From: Anaerolineales bacterium | Lineage (GTDB): Bacteria > Chloroflexota > Anaerolineae > Anaerolineales > Villigracilaceae | Assembly (NCBI GenBank): GCA_020847355.1 | Contig: JADLCG010000119.1 | Location: 1-21,121 of the forward strand | Reading direction: 5' to 3' | DNA length: 21,121 bases | Shown here: in pieces, positions 7,565 through 14,765 of the stretch | Layout of the letters: each line of letters begins with the position of its first letter | How positions within the stretch are numbered: the stretch's first letter is position 1 | Made by a program: the position numbers and the translations under genes | Notes under the pieces: generated by a model | What the model was told of the DNA's origin: nothing | Databases searched by the model: none | The model's input: only the letters and a program-made list of their open reading frames with translations

Positions 7565-7569
7565 GGCGT

Positions 7570-8967
7570 TTAGGGAAAATATCGTTCCAGCAACTGTTTC
7601 GCGCGCGCGCCATCCGCGCCGTTAGGATTGGCATCACGCACATAAGTCAGCGCGTTGAATGCCGCAGGCATATTCCCCTGCGTTAAATAATTGAGCGCCA
7701 AATGCAGATATGCGGAATAAAGTTTCGGGTCCAGTTTGACGGCGGATAATAACGTCTCTTCAGCGCTGGCATAACGCCCCGAAGAAAAATAAACAAAGCC
7801 TAAAGTATCTAAAACCAAAGGATCGTTGGGCGCAAGTTCCGCCGCCTTTTGCGCGGCGGGCAAACCCAATTCTTCCAACGCAGTTCCATTCTCCGCGCAG
7901 AGGAGCGCCAGCAAACGCCAATACGTCGGCTCGTTTGGCGCTAACTCTGTGGCGCGTTTGTAAAAGCCAAGCGCCGCCGCCAGATCGCCGCGTTTCAAGT
8001 TGGCGTCGCCAACGGCGGCTTGCCAAGCCGGGTTCTCCGGCTCCAACTTTGCGGCTAAAGCGTATTCCGCCAACATTTGATCGTATTTCTGCAAGCGACT
8101 CCAATACAAGCCGCGCAAAGCGTGAATCATTGCGGATTGCGGATCGAGAATCGCGGCGCGTTCAAGCGCCTCGCCCCCATCTCCGCCGAGTTGTTGTTCG
8201 GCTTCGCCCAGCCAAGCCCACGCCTCAGCGCTTTCAGCGTTAAGTTGCAGAGCCTGCGCAAACGCGGCGTGCGCCAATTCCCATTCTTGAGTTAAGCCCA
8301 ACGCCCTGCCAAGCGTGACCATTCTTTGAGCTTGATCCGTCTGCGTGGAAGCGACGTTCAAGGCTGTGGTCAATGTTTGGGTAACTGAGTCAAGTTGCGG
8401 GTCGAGCTTGGCGGCGCGGGCTAATTCCGCAAAGGCTTCGTCTGAATCCAGCAAAGTCAACAAAAGCCCAAGCCGATAATGAGCATAAATATTCTGTTCG
8501 TCAAAGCGAATTTGATTTTGCAAAGCCGCTTTTTCTTCAGCCCAATTTTTTTGCGCGCGATAAACTGCCGCTTGCCCGGCATAAAGCGCGGCGGAATTAG
8601 GGAATTTCTGCAAACCGTTTTGGTAAGCGGTCAATGCCGCCGGAAAATCCTGTGTTTGAACATAAACCAAAGCCAAAGTTCCCCAGCCGCGTTCGGAAAG
8701 TTGCGCGGCTTGATTCAAATTGACAAGCGCTTCAGGATAATTACCCGCCAGGGCTTGCGCGATGCCCGCTTGCTCGTACAGCGCCGTGCGCCACGGGAAG
8801 AAGCGCGCGGCTTGCAAATAAGCGCTTGCGGCGGCTGAATAATCCCGCGCCTGTAGCGCCTGCTCCGCCTGATTGATTTGTTTTTGTCCCTGCCAGAAAA
8901 TAACGCTTCCTAAAATCAATAAACTTAAAACCGCAACCGCAAAAATGACCGTCTTTTTGTTATACAT
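7570..8967 (-). CDS. Membrane-anchored tetratricopeptide repeat protein
   Basis: The protein has 465 residues: a short cytoplasmic start, one membrane segment (about 7-25), then almost continuous TPR helices to the end. Repeats with the W-LG-Y-A-P spacing are clear around 35-70, 70-100, 105-140, 145-175, 215-250, 255-290, 295-330, 330-360, 380-415 and 415-450 (for example GWGTLALVYVQTQDFPAALT and AWQAAVGDANLKRGDLAAAL). Most likely it is a scaffold held on the outer face of the membrane that docks other envelope proteins. No enzyme domain is present. It starts at an ATG six bases after a perfect TATAAT and lacks a Shine-Dalgarno. It diverges from the sensor-kinase operon across a 57-bp gap and heads a run including the beta-sandwich gene and mtaB. 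Confidence 0.87.
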   Translation of the reverse strand: MYNKKTVIFAVAVLSLLILGSVIFWQGQKQINQAEQALQARDYSAAASAYLQAARFFPWRTALYEQAGIAQALAGNYPEALVNLNQAAQLSERGWGTLALVYVQTQDFPAALTAYQNGLQKFPNSAALYAGQAAVYRAQKNWAEEKAALQNQIRFDEQNIYAHYRLGLLLTLLDSDEAFAELARAAKLDPQLDSVTQTLTTALNVASTQTDQAQRMVTLGRALGLTQEWELAHAAFAQALQLNAESAEAWAWLGEAEQQLGGDGGEALERAAILDPQSAMIHALRGLYWSRLQKYDQMLAEYALAAKLEPENPAWQAAVGDANLKRGDLAAALGFYKRATELAPNEPTYWRLLALLCAENGTALEELGLPAAQKAAELAPNDPLVLDTLGFVYFSSGRYASAEETLLSAVKLDPKLYSAYLHLALNYLTQGNMPAAFNALTYVRDANPNGADGARAKQLLERYFP

Positions 8968-8973
8968 TTCATT

Positions 8974-9002
8974 ATTATAGCGGGCTGTTCAATATTTTTG
9001 AA
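8974..9002 (-). promoter_or_regulatory. Leftward promoter of the TPR gene (leaderless type)
   Basis: On the minus strand TTCAAA (9002-8997) is followed by a 17-bp spacer and a perfect TATAAT (8979-8974), then six bases to the ATG. The predicted start coincides with the start codon. The -35 lies inside one arm of the shared inverted repeat. Confidence 0.6.
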
Positions 9003-9003
9003 C
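8987..9003. promoter_or_regulatory. Inverted repeat shared by two divergent promoters
   Basis: GTTCAA (8987-8992) and TTGAAC (8998-9003) form a perfect inverted repeat with a 5-bp TATTT centre. Each arm contains the -35 of the promoter that points away through the other side, so a protein bound here would cover both. It could be a regulator operator or simply the overlap of two symmetric -35 boxes. Confidence 0.5.
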
Positions 9004-9015
9004 TAGAAGTATAAT
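8988..9015 (+). promoter_or_regulatory. Rightward promoter of the kinase-LysM-LCP operon
   Basis: TTCAAT (8988-8993), a 16-bp spacer and a perfect TATAAT (9010-9015) precede the ATG at 9025 by nine bases. No Shine-Dalgarno fits in the remaining space, so the message would be leaderless or nearly so. Confidence 0.6.
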
Positions 9016-9024
9016 CAGCGCGTA

Positions 9025-11394
9025 ATGGATATTTTCTCCAACTCCATCCTTGAAAAATTCGCCAGCTCAGATATGAGCTTCAACTACTATTTTGCGATCG
9101 CTTTTGTAGTGGCTGGCGCGTTCCTGCTGGTTTTCAATCAGTGGCGCGTGAGCGAGTTTCCGCAAGCGAAACGCGCTATGACGGGGCTGGCGATTCTGCT
9201 GGCGGCGCAATTTTTCATGTTCATCGTCAGCTTTTTTGGCTGGCAGGATAGCGTATTAAACTCCCGCGCCATTTTGCCGCCATTAGATCGCGCTTTTATT
9301 ATTTTTGGCATTATCTGGATCACCTGGCTGTATGCCTTTCCTGAACCGAGCAAAATTTCGGACGCAGTGGCGACTTTATGCAGTTTGCTATTGATCGTCG
9401 CTTTGGGAGCCAGCTTGGTTTTGTGGCAGGCGCAGATTGATACCGCCAGTTACGGAATCACCTATAACGAAACGGACGCGGATTTCGCTTGGCAAATCGC
9501 TTCGTTGACGCTCGCGTTGATCGGGATTGCGATCATCTTCTTCCGCAAGCCTAACGGCATGTGGTACGGAATCGTCTTATTGGGGCTGGGCGCGCTCGGT
9601 CACATTGGTCAATTGGTCTTCCCGATCGTGGGCGAATATTCAGGCGCGGCGCGTTTGGCTTATATGGCGGCTTTTCCATTGCTTTATACTCTGCCGTTAC
9701 GGTTTTCAAGGACGGTCTCCGTCAAGCCGACGGACAACGCCGTTTTTTCCGCCAGTGCAAACAAATCCGCGGATCACGCCAACCATTCTGAGCGCCGCCG
9801 TTACAGCACGGATCCAAAAACTTTTCACGCTATGCTGGCTTTGGCGGCGGAATCTACGCCTGCAAAAGTGAGCCAAGCAGTTACGCGCGCCATCGCGCAA
9901 ACTCTGCTCTCCGATCTATGTTTTCTCATTTACTTAACCGATAACAACAATCAAATGGTGATTGCGGGCGGCTATGACTTAATTCGAGAAGACATCATGG
10001 AAGGCGGCTCGCTGAACAAAAACGCCGTGCCTATGCTCGCCAATTCCATTCAACGCGGACGCCCTTTGCGTATGCCCGCCAGTAGCACTTCCGCGGACGT
10101 GAAAGGCTTAAGCGATATTCTGGGGCTCACCAATCCCGGGCATTTGCTCAATGTGCCGATCTTAACGCCGGATAAAGAAGCGCTCGGCAGTATCCTGTTG
10201 CTTTCGCCCTATTCTGACCGCATCTGGACGGCTGAAGATCAAGCCTTCTTAGCCAACATTGCCGCTTCGCTCGTGCCGGTGATTCGCCGCAGTCAAAAAT
10301 TGAGCAAGATGGAAATTCAAAGCGATCAGGCGCGCATCCGAATTGGCGAGTTGGAAGGCAAAGTGGAAGGGCTGACCAAACAGTTGGAGACGGCGCAAGC
10401 AGAAGCCGGAAAAACCAAAACTGTTGAGTACGCTTCTCTGCTGACGGCGCAAGAAGAATCGCAACGCATCATTGAACAGCTTCAAATCGAAAACGCGGAA
10501 CTCCGCGTTAGCAAAAGCTCTTCCAATGGCAAATCCGGCTCTGCGCAAAGCGAACAAGACCTCAAAGCCACGTTGCAAGAATTGGCGCATTTACAAAATG
10601 ATTTAGCCGAAGCGAACATGAAAGTCCACGAGTTAGAAAAAGGTCACGCGACGACTAAAAGCACAGAACAAGCCGAGATCATCGCTTCCATTTCGCAAGA
10701 ATTGCGCCAGCCGCTTTCTTCGGTAATTGGCTACACCGATTTGCTCCTCGGCGAATCGGTTGGGATTTTAGGCGCGTTACAAAGAAAATTTGTCGAACGC
10801 ATCAAATCTTCCACGGAGCGCATTCACAACCTAATTGACGATCTCATTCACATTTCCACTTTAGAGACCGAGCTAAACGATCTCAAACTTGAAGCGGTAG
10901 ATTTAAACATGGTGATTGACAACGTCATGTCTTATACCAGCAGTCAGGTGCGCGAGAAGAACATATCCATGCACTTGGATTTACCCAAGCAATTGGCCCC
11001 CATCCAAGCCGACCGCGAAGCCTTACAACAAATTCTGATTCATCTTTTGCAAAATGCCGGGGCGGCGACTCCGCTCGAAGGCACGATTCGGCTCAAGGTC
11101 CAGACCCGCACCGAAGACGGTTTAGATTTCATCCTCCTGCAAGTGACCGATTCTGGCGTGGGCATCCCGCCTGAAGATTTGTCGCGCGTATTCACACGCT
11201 TATTCCGCGCCGATAATGTTTTAATTCAAGGCGTGGGCGATACCGGCATTGGGCTCTCCATCGCCAAGAGTTTGACCGAAGCGCATCACGGGCGCATTTG
11301 GGTAGAAAGCGAAACCGGCGTTGGCTCAACCTTTAGCGTGCTTCTGCCCATCGCCGGGGAAACGCTGGTTGAAAAGAAAAAAGGCAGAAATTAA
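9025..11394 (+). CDS. 7TM-GAF histidine-kinase-like sensor lacking the phospho-accepting His
   Basis: The protein has 789 residues. It begins with about seven membrane segments (roughly 20-225, near 22-40, 50-70, 86-104, 114-134, 156-172, 178-195 and 205-225). A GAF-type sensory domain (about 263-423), a long coiled coil (about 424-552), a HisKA dimerisation domain and a HATPase domain (about 655-780) follow. The ATP-binding boxes look intact: LLQNAG, DSGVGIPPEDL and TGIGLSIAKSL, with VESETGVGSTFSVLLP at the end. The H-box is altered: where kinases read SHELRTPL this protein reads SQELRQPL, with Gln558 (codon CAA at 10696-10698) in place of the His. It may therefore be a signalling scaffold or act on another residue. 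No response regulator gene is in the window. It overlaps the LysM gene by one base (TAATG). Confidence 0.85.
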   Translation: MDIFSNSILEKFASSDMSFNYYFAIAFVVAGAFLLVFNQWRVSEFPQAKRAMTGLAILLAAQFFMFIVSFFGWQDSVLNSRAILPPLDRAFIIFGIIWITWLYAFPEPSKISDAVATLCSLLLIVALGASLVLWQAQIDTASYGITYNETDADFAWQIASLTLALIGIAIIFFRKPNGMWYGIVLLGLGALGHIGQLVFPIVGEYSGAARLAYMAAFPLLYTLPLRFSRTVSVKPTDNAVFSASANKSADHANHSERRRYSTDPKTFHAMLALAAESTPAKVSQAVTRAIAQTLLSDLCFLIYLTDNNNQMVIAGGYDLIREDIMEGGSLNKNAVPMLANSIQRGRPLRMPASSTSADVKGLSDILGLTNPGHLLNVPILTPDKEALGSILLLSPYSDRIWTAEDQAFLANIAASLVPVIRRSQKLSKMEIQSDQARIRIGELEGKVEGLTKQLETAQAEAGKTKTVEYASLLTAQEESQRIIEQLQIENAELRVSKSSSNGKSGSAQSEQDLKATLQELAHLQNDLAEANMKVHELEKGHATTKSTEQAEIIASISQELRQPLSSVIGYTDLLLGESVGILGALQRKFVERIKSSTERIHNLIDDLIHISTLETELNDLKLEAVDLNMVIDNVMSYTSSQVREKNISMHLDLPKQLAPIQADREALQQILIHLLQNAGAATPLEGTIRLKVQTRTEDGLDFILLQVTDSGVGIPPEDLSRVFTRLFRADNVLIQGVGDTGIGLSIAKSLTEAHHGRIWVESETGVGSTFSVLLPIAGETLVEKKKGRN

Positions 11395-12176
11395 TGCGGG
11401 GTTTGCGCGATTTAGGCAGTGCGCTTTTAGTCGCTTTGGTTTCCATCGGTTTAGTCATTGGGGCGCTTTCAATTTCAACCGTGGAATTTGCGCCCGCCGC
11501 CACCGCCACGCCCACCAGCGTGGAACTTCCCTCGCCAGAGCCGCTCACCGCCACGCCAACTGCGCTCCCCACCGCCACTTTAGATCTTGCCCAAGCTTCG
11601 CCCACTTCCAGTTTAATCCCCACTGAAACCGTCACCTCCACCCCGCCGCCTAATTGCCAAATCCCAGCCGGCTGGATTCAAGTAACCGTGCAAGTAGGCG
11701 AGACGCTGGATACGCTCGCGGCAAGATATCGCGCTACGCCCGCCCAACTCCAAGCTGGAAATTGCTTGCCCACTTCCAATTTAATCTCAGGGACAATTAT
11801 TTACGTTCCCCCAGTTGCGCCCAACACCGCTGTCGTTTGCGTGCCGGGCAAAGCCGGTTGGAATAAAACTTACGTCGTCAAAGCCGGGGATAATCTCTAT
11901 CGCATTGGCTATGATTATTACGTCACTTTGGAAGAAATGCGCAAAGTCAATTGCCGCATTGGCGATATTATTTACGCCGGAGAAGTTTTATACGTGCCCA
12001 ACGTCGCGCCGCGCACGCCGATCCCTTCAGCTTCGCCGGTTTTCGTCGTCACTGAAACCCAAATCCCAACGCAACCGCTCACGCTTACGCCCTTGCCCTT
12101 CACTGCCACGATCATGCCCATCTCCACTTTACCGCTCACCAGCACTATCATCCCCACCGATACGCTTCAACCTTAA
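11394..12176 (+). CDS. Membrane-anchored double-LysM protein
   Basis: This 260-residue envelope protein has a hydrophobic anchor or signal segment at about 10-29. A Thr/Pro-rich spacer (35-86) follows, then two LysM peptidoglycan/chitin-binding domains (about 96-139 and 160-202) and a second Thr/Pro-rich tail. LysM cores are WIQVTVQVGETLDTLAARY and YVVKAGDNLYRIGYDYYV, each ending in a hydrophobic Y-V-P strand. Each domain is preceded by a C-x-x-P-x-(x)-GW motif and contains a second Cys (Cys88/Cys124 and Cys149/Cys187), which suggests one disulfide per repeat. Its start codon overlaps the kinase stop codon and the LCP gene starts five bases after its stop, so the three are translated from one message. 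It probably binds cell-wall glycan. Confidence 0.88.
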   Translation: MRGLRDLGSALLVALVSIGLVIGALSISTVEFAPAATATPTSVELPSPEPLTATPTALPTATLDLAQASPTSSLIPTETVTSTPPPNCQIPAGWIQVTVQVGETLDTLAARYRATPAQLQAGNCLPTSNLISGTIIYVPPVAPNTAVVCVPGKAGWNKTYVVKAGDNLYRIGYDYYVTLEEMRKVNCRIGDIIYAGEVLYVPNVAPRTPIPSASPVFVVTETQIPTQPLTLTPLPFTATIMPISTLPLTSTIIPTDTLQP

Positions 12177-12181
12177 TCGGC

Positions 12182-13684
12182 ATGAAATTATTTTCGCGTA
12201 TTATTTGCATAGTCTTGTTGACTGGGATTCTGGTTGCCTGCGGCGCGCCGCAAACTTCAGCCGGCGATGTATCTGCGCCTTTTATTTTGATCACTTCCGC
12301 GCCCAACCCTTCCCCCACGCCTACGCCGTTTCAACCGCTCAACGCCACGTTGACCCAGCCGGCTTTATTCGTCGCTTCCGAGCATACCGCCACGCCGCAA
12401 CAGATTCTGCCAACTGAAACGCCCTCGCCCACTGCCACCGCTCCAGCCGAGGTTAGCCCCACTGCGGATTTTAATCAGCTCTTTCCAACTTCCGCGGCTC
12501 CGCCGGCTGAAGTTCCTTTGGTCAACCCAACCATCCAACCTTTATTAACCACAGACGACACCATCAACTTTCTCTTAATCGGTTCAGACAAACGCCCGGG
12601 TTCGTCTTATCGTACTGACACTTTAGTGATCGCCATTGTTTGGCCCACCGCCGGACAAGTCTCTTTGATTTCCATCCCGCGCGATCTGTGGATTTACATC
12701 CCGACAGTTGGAATGCAACGCATCAACACCGCCTATCAAAGCGGAGAAATAACCGGCTATCTTGGCGGCGGTCCCGGCATTTTGAAAGATACGATTTCCT
12801 ACAACTTAGGCATTCGCATTGATCATACTGCCATGGTCGAGTTTGACGGTTTTCGGCGGATCGTGGATACGCTCGGCGGGATAGATTTGCCAGTCGCTTG
12901 CGCTTATACCGATTGGCGTCTGATTGACCCAACCTACGATCCTGAAAATGAAAACAACTGGTGGCTCTATACGGTCGGTCCCGGGCAAATTCACATGGAC
13001 GGCGATCTAGCGCTATGGTATGCGCGTTCGCGTTCCAAATCCAACGATTTTGATCGCGGGCGCCGCCAGCAGGAAGTTCTGCGGGCAATCTTCAGCAAAG
13101 CTTTGCAAAGCAATACCTTCGGGAAAATCCCGCAACTTTATAATGATTTTTCCAGCACGATCCTCACCGATTTAGGGTTGGGAGATTTACTCAGCCTGGC
13201 GCCTTATGCCGCAAACTTCACCAATGCCAATATCCGCGGGTATTACATCCGCCCGCCTTACGTCTCGGCTTGGACGACGCCGGGCGGCGCGGCTGTGCTT
13301 TTGCCCAACGATGAAGCGTTGAAGCAAATGCTCATCGAAGCGACGACCCTCTCACAGAGCGCAGTGGAGCGCAAAGCCATCAAAATCGAAGTTCAAAACG
13401 GCACTAACATCGCCAGTCTGGATAGCCTCACAGCCGCCCGTCTCAATTACGCGGGCTATCAAACTTCAACTTCGGCGGCGGATCGCTACGATTACAGCAA
13501 TTCTGTGTTGGTGGATTTTACGCCTGCGCAAGATTCCGCCCAACAACAAGCGATCGTCGCAAACCTCGGCTTGTATCAAGCCAATATCCTTTCTCTACCC
13601 GACGCAAACAGCCCGGTTCAATATCGCCTGATTCTTGGCTACGATTATCAGCCGTGTTTTCAACCGCAAGACCTTTCTCATTAG
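12182..13684 (+). CDS. LytR-CpsA-Psr (LCP) family lipoprotein with LytR_C domain
   Basis: LCP proteins transfer undecaprenyl-linked glycopolymers onto peptidoglycan or other acceptors outside the membrane. This 500-residue member has a clear lipoprotein signal (LVAC, Cys20) instead of the usual membrane helix. A Thr/Pro-rich spacer (about 35-120) precedes the LCP domain (about 127-310). Visible motifs are NFLLIGSDKRPG, SSYRTDTL with Arg144 and Asp146, SIPRDLW (164-170), QRINTAY, and ARSRSKSNDFDRGRRQQ (281-297), which supply the conserved pyrophosphate-binding Arg and Asp residues. The C-terminal IEVQNGTNIASLDSLTAARL onward is a LytR_C domain. It is the last gene of the kinase-LysM operon; a stem-loop with a T-rich tail follows. 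Confidence 0.92.
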   Translation: MKLFSRIICIVLLTGILVACGAPQTSAGDVSAPFILITSAPNPSPTPTPFQPLNATLTQPALFVASEHTATPQQILPTETPSPTATAPAEVSPTADFNQLFPTSAAPPAEVPLVNPTIQPLLTTDDTINFLLIGSDKRPGSSYRTDTLVIAIVWPTAGQVSLISIPRDLWIYIPTVGMQRINTAYQSGEITGYLGGGPGILKDTISYNLGIRIDHTAMVEFDGFRRIVDTLGGIDLPVACAYTDWRLIDPTYDPENENNWWLYTVGPGQIHMDGDLALWYARSRSKSNDFDRGRRQQEVLRAIFSKALQSNTFGKIPQLYNDFSSTILTDLGLGDLLSLAPYAANFTNANIRGYYIRPPYVSAWTTPGGAAVLLPNDEALKQMLIEATTLSQSAVERKAIKIEVQNGTNIASLDSLTAARLNYAGYQTSTSAADRYDYSNSVLVDFTPAQDSAQQQAIVANLGLYQANILSLPDANSPVQYRLILGYDYQPCFQPQDLSH

Positions 13685-13714
13685 AACGCAATCAACTACC
13701 TTGGAAGAATAGAC

Positions 13715-13740
13715 GCGGCAAATTTCAGCCGCTGTTGTTC
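13715..13740 (+). terminator. Probable terminator of the kinase-LysM-LCP operon
   Basis: GCGGC (13715-13719) pairs with GCCGC (13728-13732) around an 8-base loop and is followed by TGTTGTTCT. An outer TAGAAC (13682-13687) / GTTCTA (13737-13742) pair can extend the structure back to the stop codon. The T-run is interrupted. Confidence 0.45.
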
Positions 13741-13756
13741 TAGGCATCATCTTGTT

Positions 13757-13769
13757 TGGGCTTAGCCCA
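13757..13769 (+). other. Small perfect hairpin upstream of the recombinase-like gene
   Basis: TGGGC-TTA-GCCCA forms a 5-bp perfect stem. It lies five bases before the TTGACA box of the next promoter, so it could be an operator half or a second transcription stop for the LCP operon. Confidence 0.35.
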
Positions 13770-13773
13770 CTAG

Positions 13774-13802
13774 TTGACAATCCCTTCAGTTTTCGCTAAA
13801 CT
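13774..13802 (+). promoter_or_regulatory. Candidate promoter with consensus TTGACA for the recombinase-like gene
   Basis: TTGACA (13774-13779) is followed by a 17-bp spacer and TAAACT (13797-13802). A second -10, a perfect TATAAT at 13822-13827, lies closer to the gene and would give a leader of about ten bases still containing the AAGGA ribosome site. Either or both could be used. Confidence 0.5.
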
Positions 13803-13843
13803 ATACGAAAAGACTACACGCTATAATTAAGCAAGGATGCGTC

Positions 13844-14746
13844 ATGCCAAAAAGCACGGAATTAACTCAAGTCACTTCAAAAACTTTACTGCCCGCCGCC
13901 ATCCATGGCTGGGAGATTTATCTGAAGGATCAAGGGCGTTCGCCCAACACGATCAAAGCCTTCCTCTCAGATGTGCGCCTGCTGACGCAGTATGCGCCGC
14001 CAGACCGCTCCATCGGCGCCGTAACCACTGATGAATTAAATAATTTTTTTGAGTGGATGGAAAAAGAACGCGCAGTTGCCTGTAGCCCCAAAACGCTCTC
14101 GCGCAGAATTACTTCTGTCAAATCTTTTTTCCGCTGGCTTCATCAATACGGCGTAATCGTCCCCGACCCTGCCGAAAAAGTTTTGCAACGCTCGGCAATC
14201 AGTCCGCTTCCGCAAGTATTGACGGATAGCGAATACGAAGCCGCGCTCCTCGCCGCCGACCGTCACCGCCGCGAAACCAAACCAGACGCGCGGGCGTACA
14301 CGCTTTTATATCTCTTATTGACCACTGGGATTAAAAAAAGCGAATGTCTTGGCATTCATATTAACCACATAGATTTAAACGCCAAAGACGGTCCTCAGCT
14401 TTTTGTACGCTACGCCAGCCCAGCCAACCGCTACAAAGAACGTAAAATAATCTTAGCGGAAGATTGGCTCGCCGCTTATAACGAATATCTGGCGCAATAC
14501 CAGCCGCTCGACCAACTCTTTCCCTGGTCGCCGCGCCGTTTAGAATATTTACTTGAAGATATTGGCGAAGAAGCCGGTTTGAGCAAACATCTTTCTTTTG
14601 ATATGTGCCGCTGGACTTGCGCCTTGCGCGATTACCAAGCCGGTATCGAAGCCGATAGAATTCGTCAGAAACTTGGCGTTTCAAAAATTCAATGGCGCGA
14701 GTTATTCATCAAAATCCGGCAGTTAAATGGAGAAATCAAAGAGTAA
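13844..14746 (+). CDS. Tyrosine-recombinase-fold protein with its catalytic residues replaced
   Basis: The 300-residue frame is intact and has both halves of a XerC/XerD-type recombinase. There is an N-terminal SAM-like core-binding domain (about 20-105; YLKDQGRSPNTIKAFLSDV and TLSRRITSVKSFFRWL) and a C-terminal catalytic-fold domain (about 122-295). Against the standard motifs, TGLR-x-SE reads TGIKKSE, so Arg becomes Lys164. The HxxR box reads DMCR (253-256), and the following His is Trp257. LGH reads LGV (Val279). The nucleophilic Tyr aligns with Phe288 (codon TTC). Arg256 and a Lys-rich stretch (YKERK, 197-201) remain. Cleavage seems impossible, so it may act as a DNA-binding or architectural protein. 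AAGGA at 13833-13837, six bases before the ATG, sets the start. No att repeats or cargo genes flank it. Confidence 0.8.
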   Translation: MPKSTELTQVTSKTLLPAAIHGWEIYLKDQGRSPNTIKAFLSDVRLLTQYAPPDRSIGAVTTDELNNFFEWMEKERAVACSPKTLSRRITSVKSFFRWLHQYGVIVPDPAEKVLQRSAISPLPQVLTDSEYEAALLAADRHRRETKPDARAYTLLYLLLTTGIKKSECLGIHINHIDLNAKDGPQLFVRYASPANRYKERKIILAEDWLAAYNEYLAQYQPLDQLFPWSPRRLEYLLEDIGEEAGLSKHLSFDMCRWTCALRDYQAGIEADRIRQKLGVSKIQWRELFIKIRQLNGEIKE

Positions 14747-14749
14747 TAA

Positions 14750-14763
14750 AAAGCCGCGGCTTT
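14750..14763. terminator. Compact palindrome between convergent genes, possible bidirectional terminator
   Basis: AAAGCCGCGGCTTT is a perfect 14-bp palindrome filling most of the 19-bp gap between the recombinase-like and tilS stop codons. It can fold as a 5-bp stem with a CGCG loop and has A/T runs on both sides, so it could work in both directions. The stem is short for a strong terminator. Confidence 0.45.
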
Positions 14764-14765
14764 AA

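Noticed and set aside
9025..11394. Ordinary histidine kinase forming a two-component pair
   Set aside because: The H-box His is absent and no response regulator gene is present in the window, so a standard two-component call would overstate the evidence.
11815..12417. A 200-codon plus-strand frame across the end of the LysM gene and start of the LCP gene
   Set aside because: It overlaps two well-supported genes in another frame, and its Arg/Ser/Pro-rich product is a typical frame-shift shadow.
13844..14746. Active integrase marking a prophage or integrative element
   Set aside because: The catalytic Tyr and most other active-site residues are missing. No tRNA gene, att repeats or phage/plasmid genes are nearby, and housekeeping genes lie on one side.
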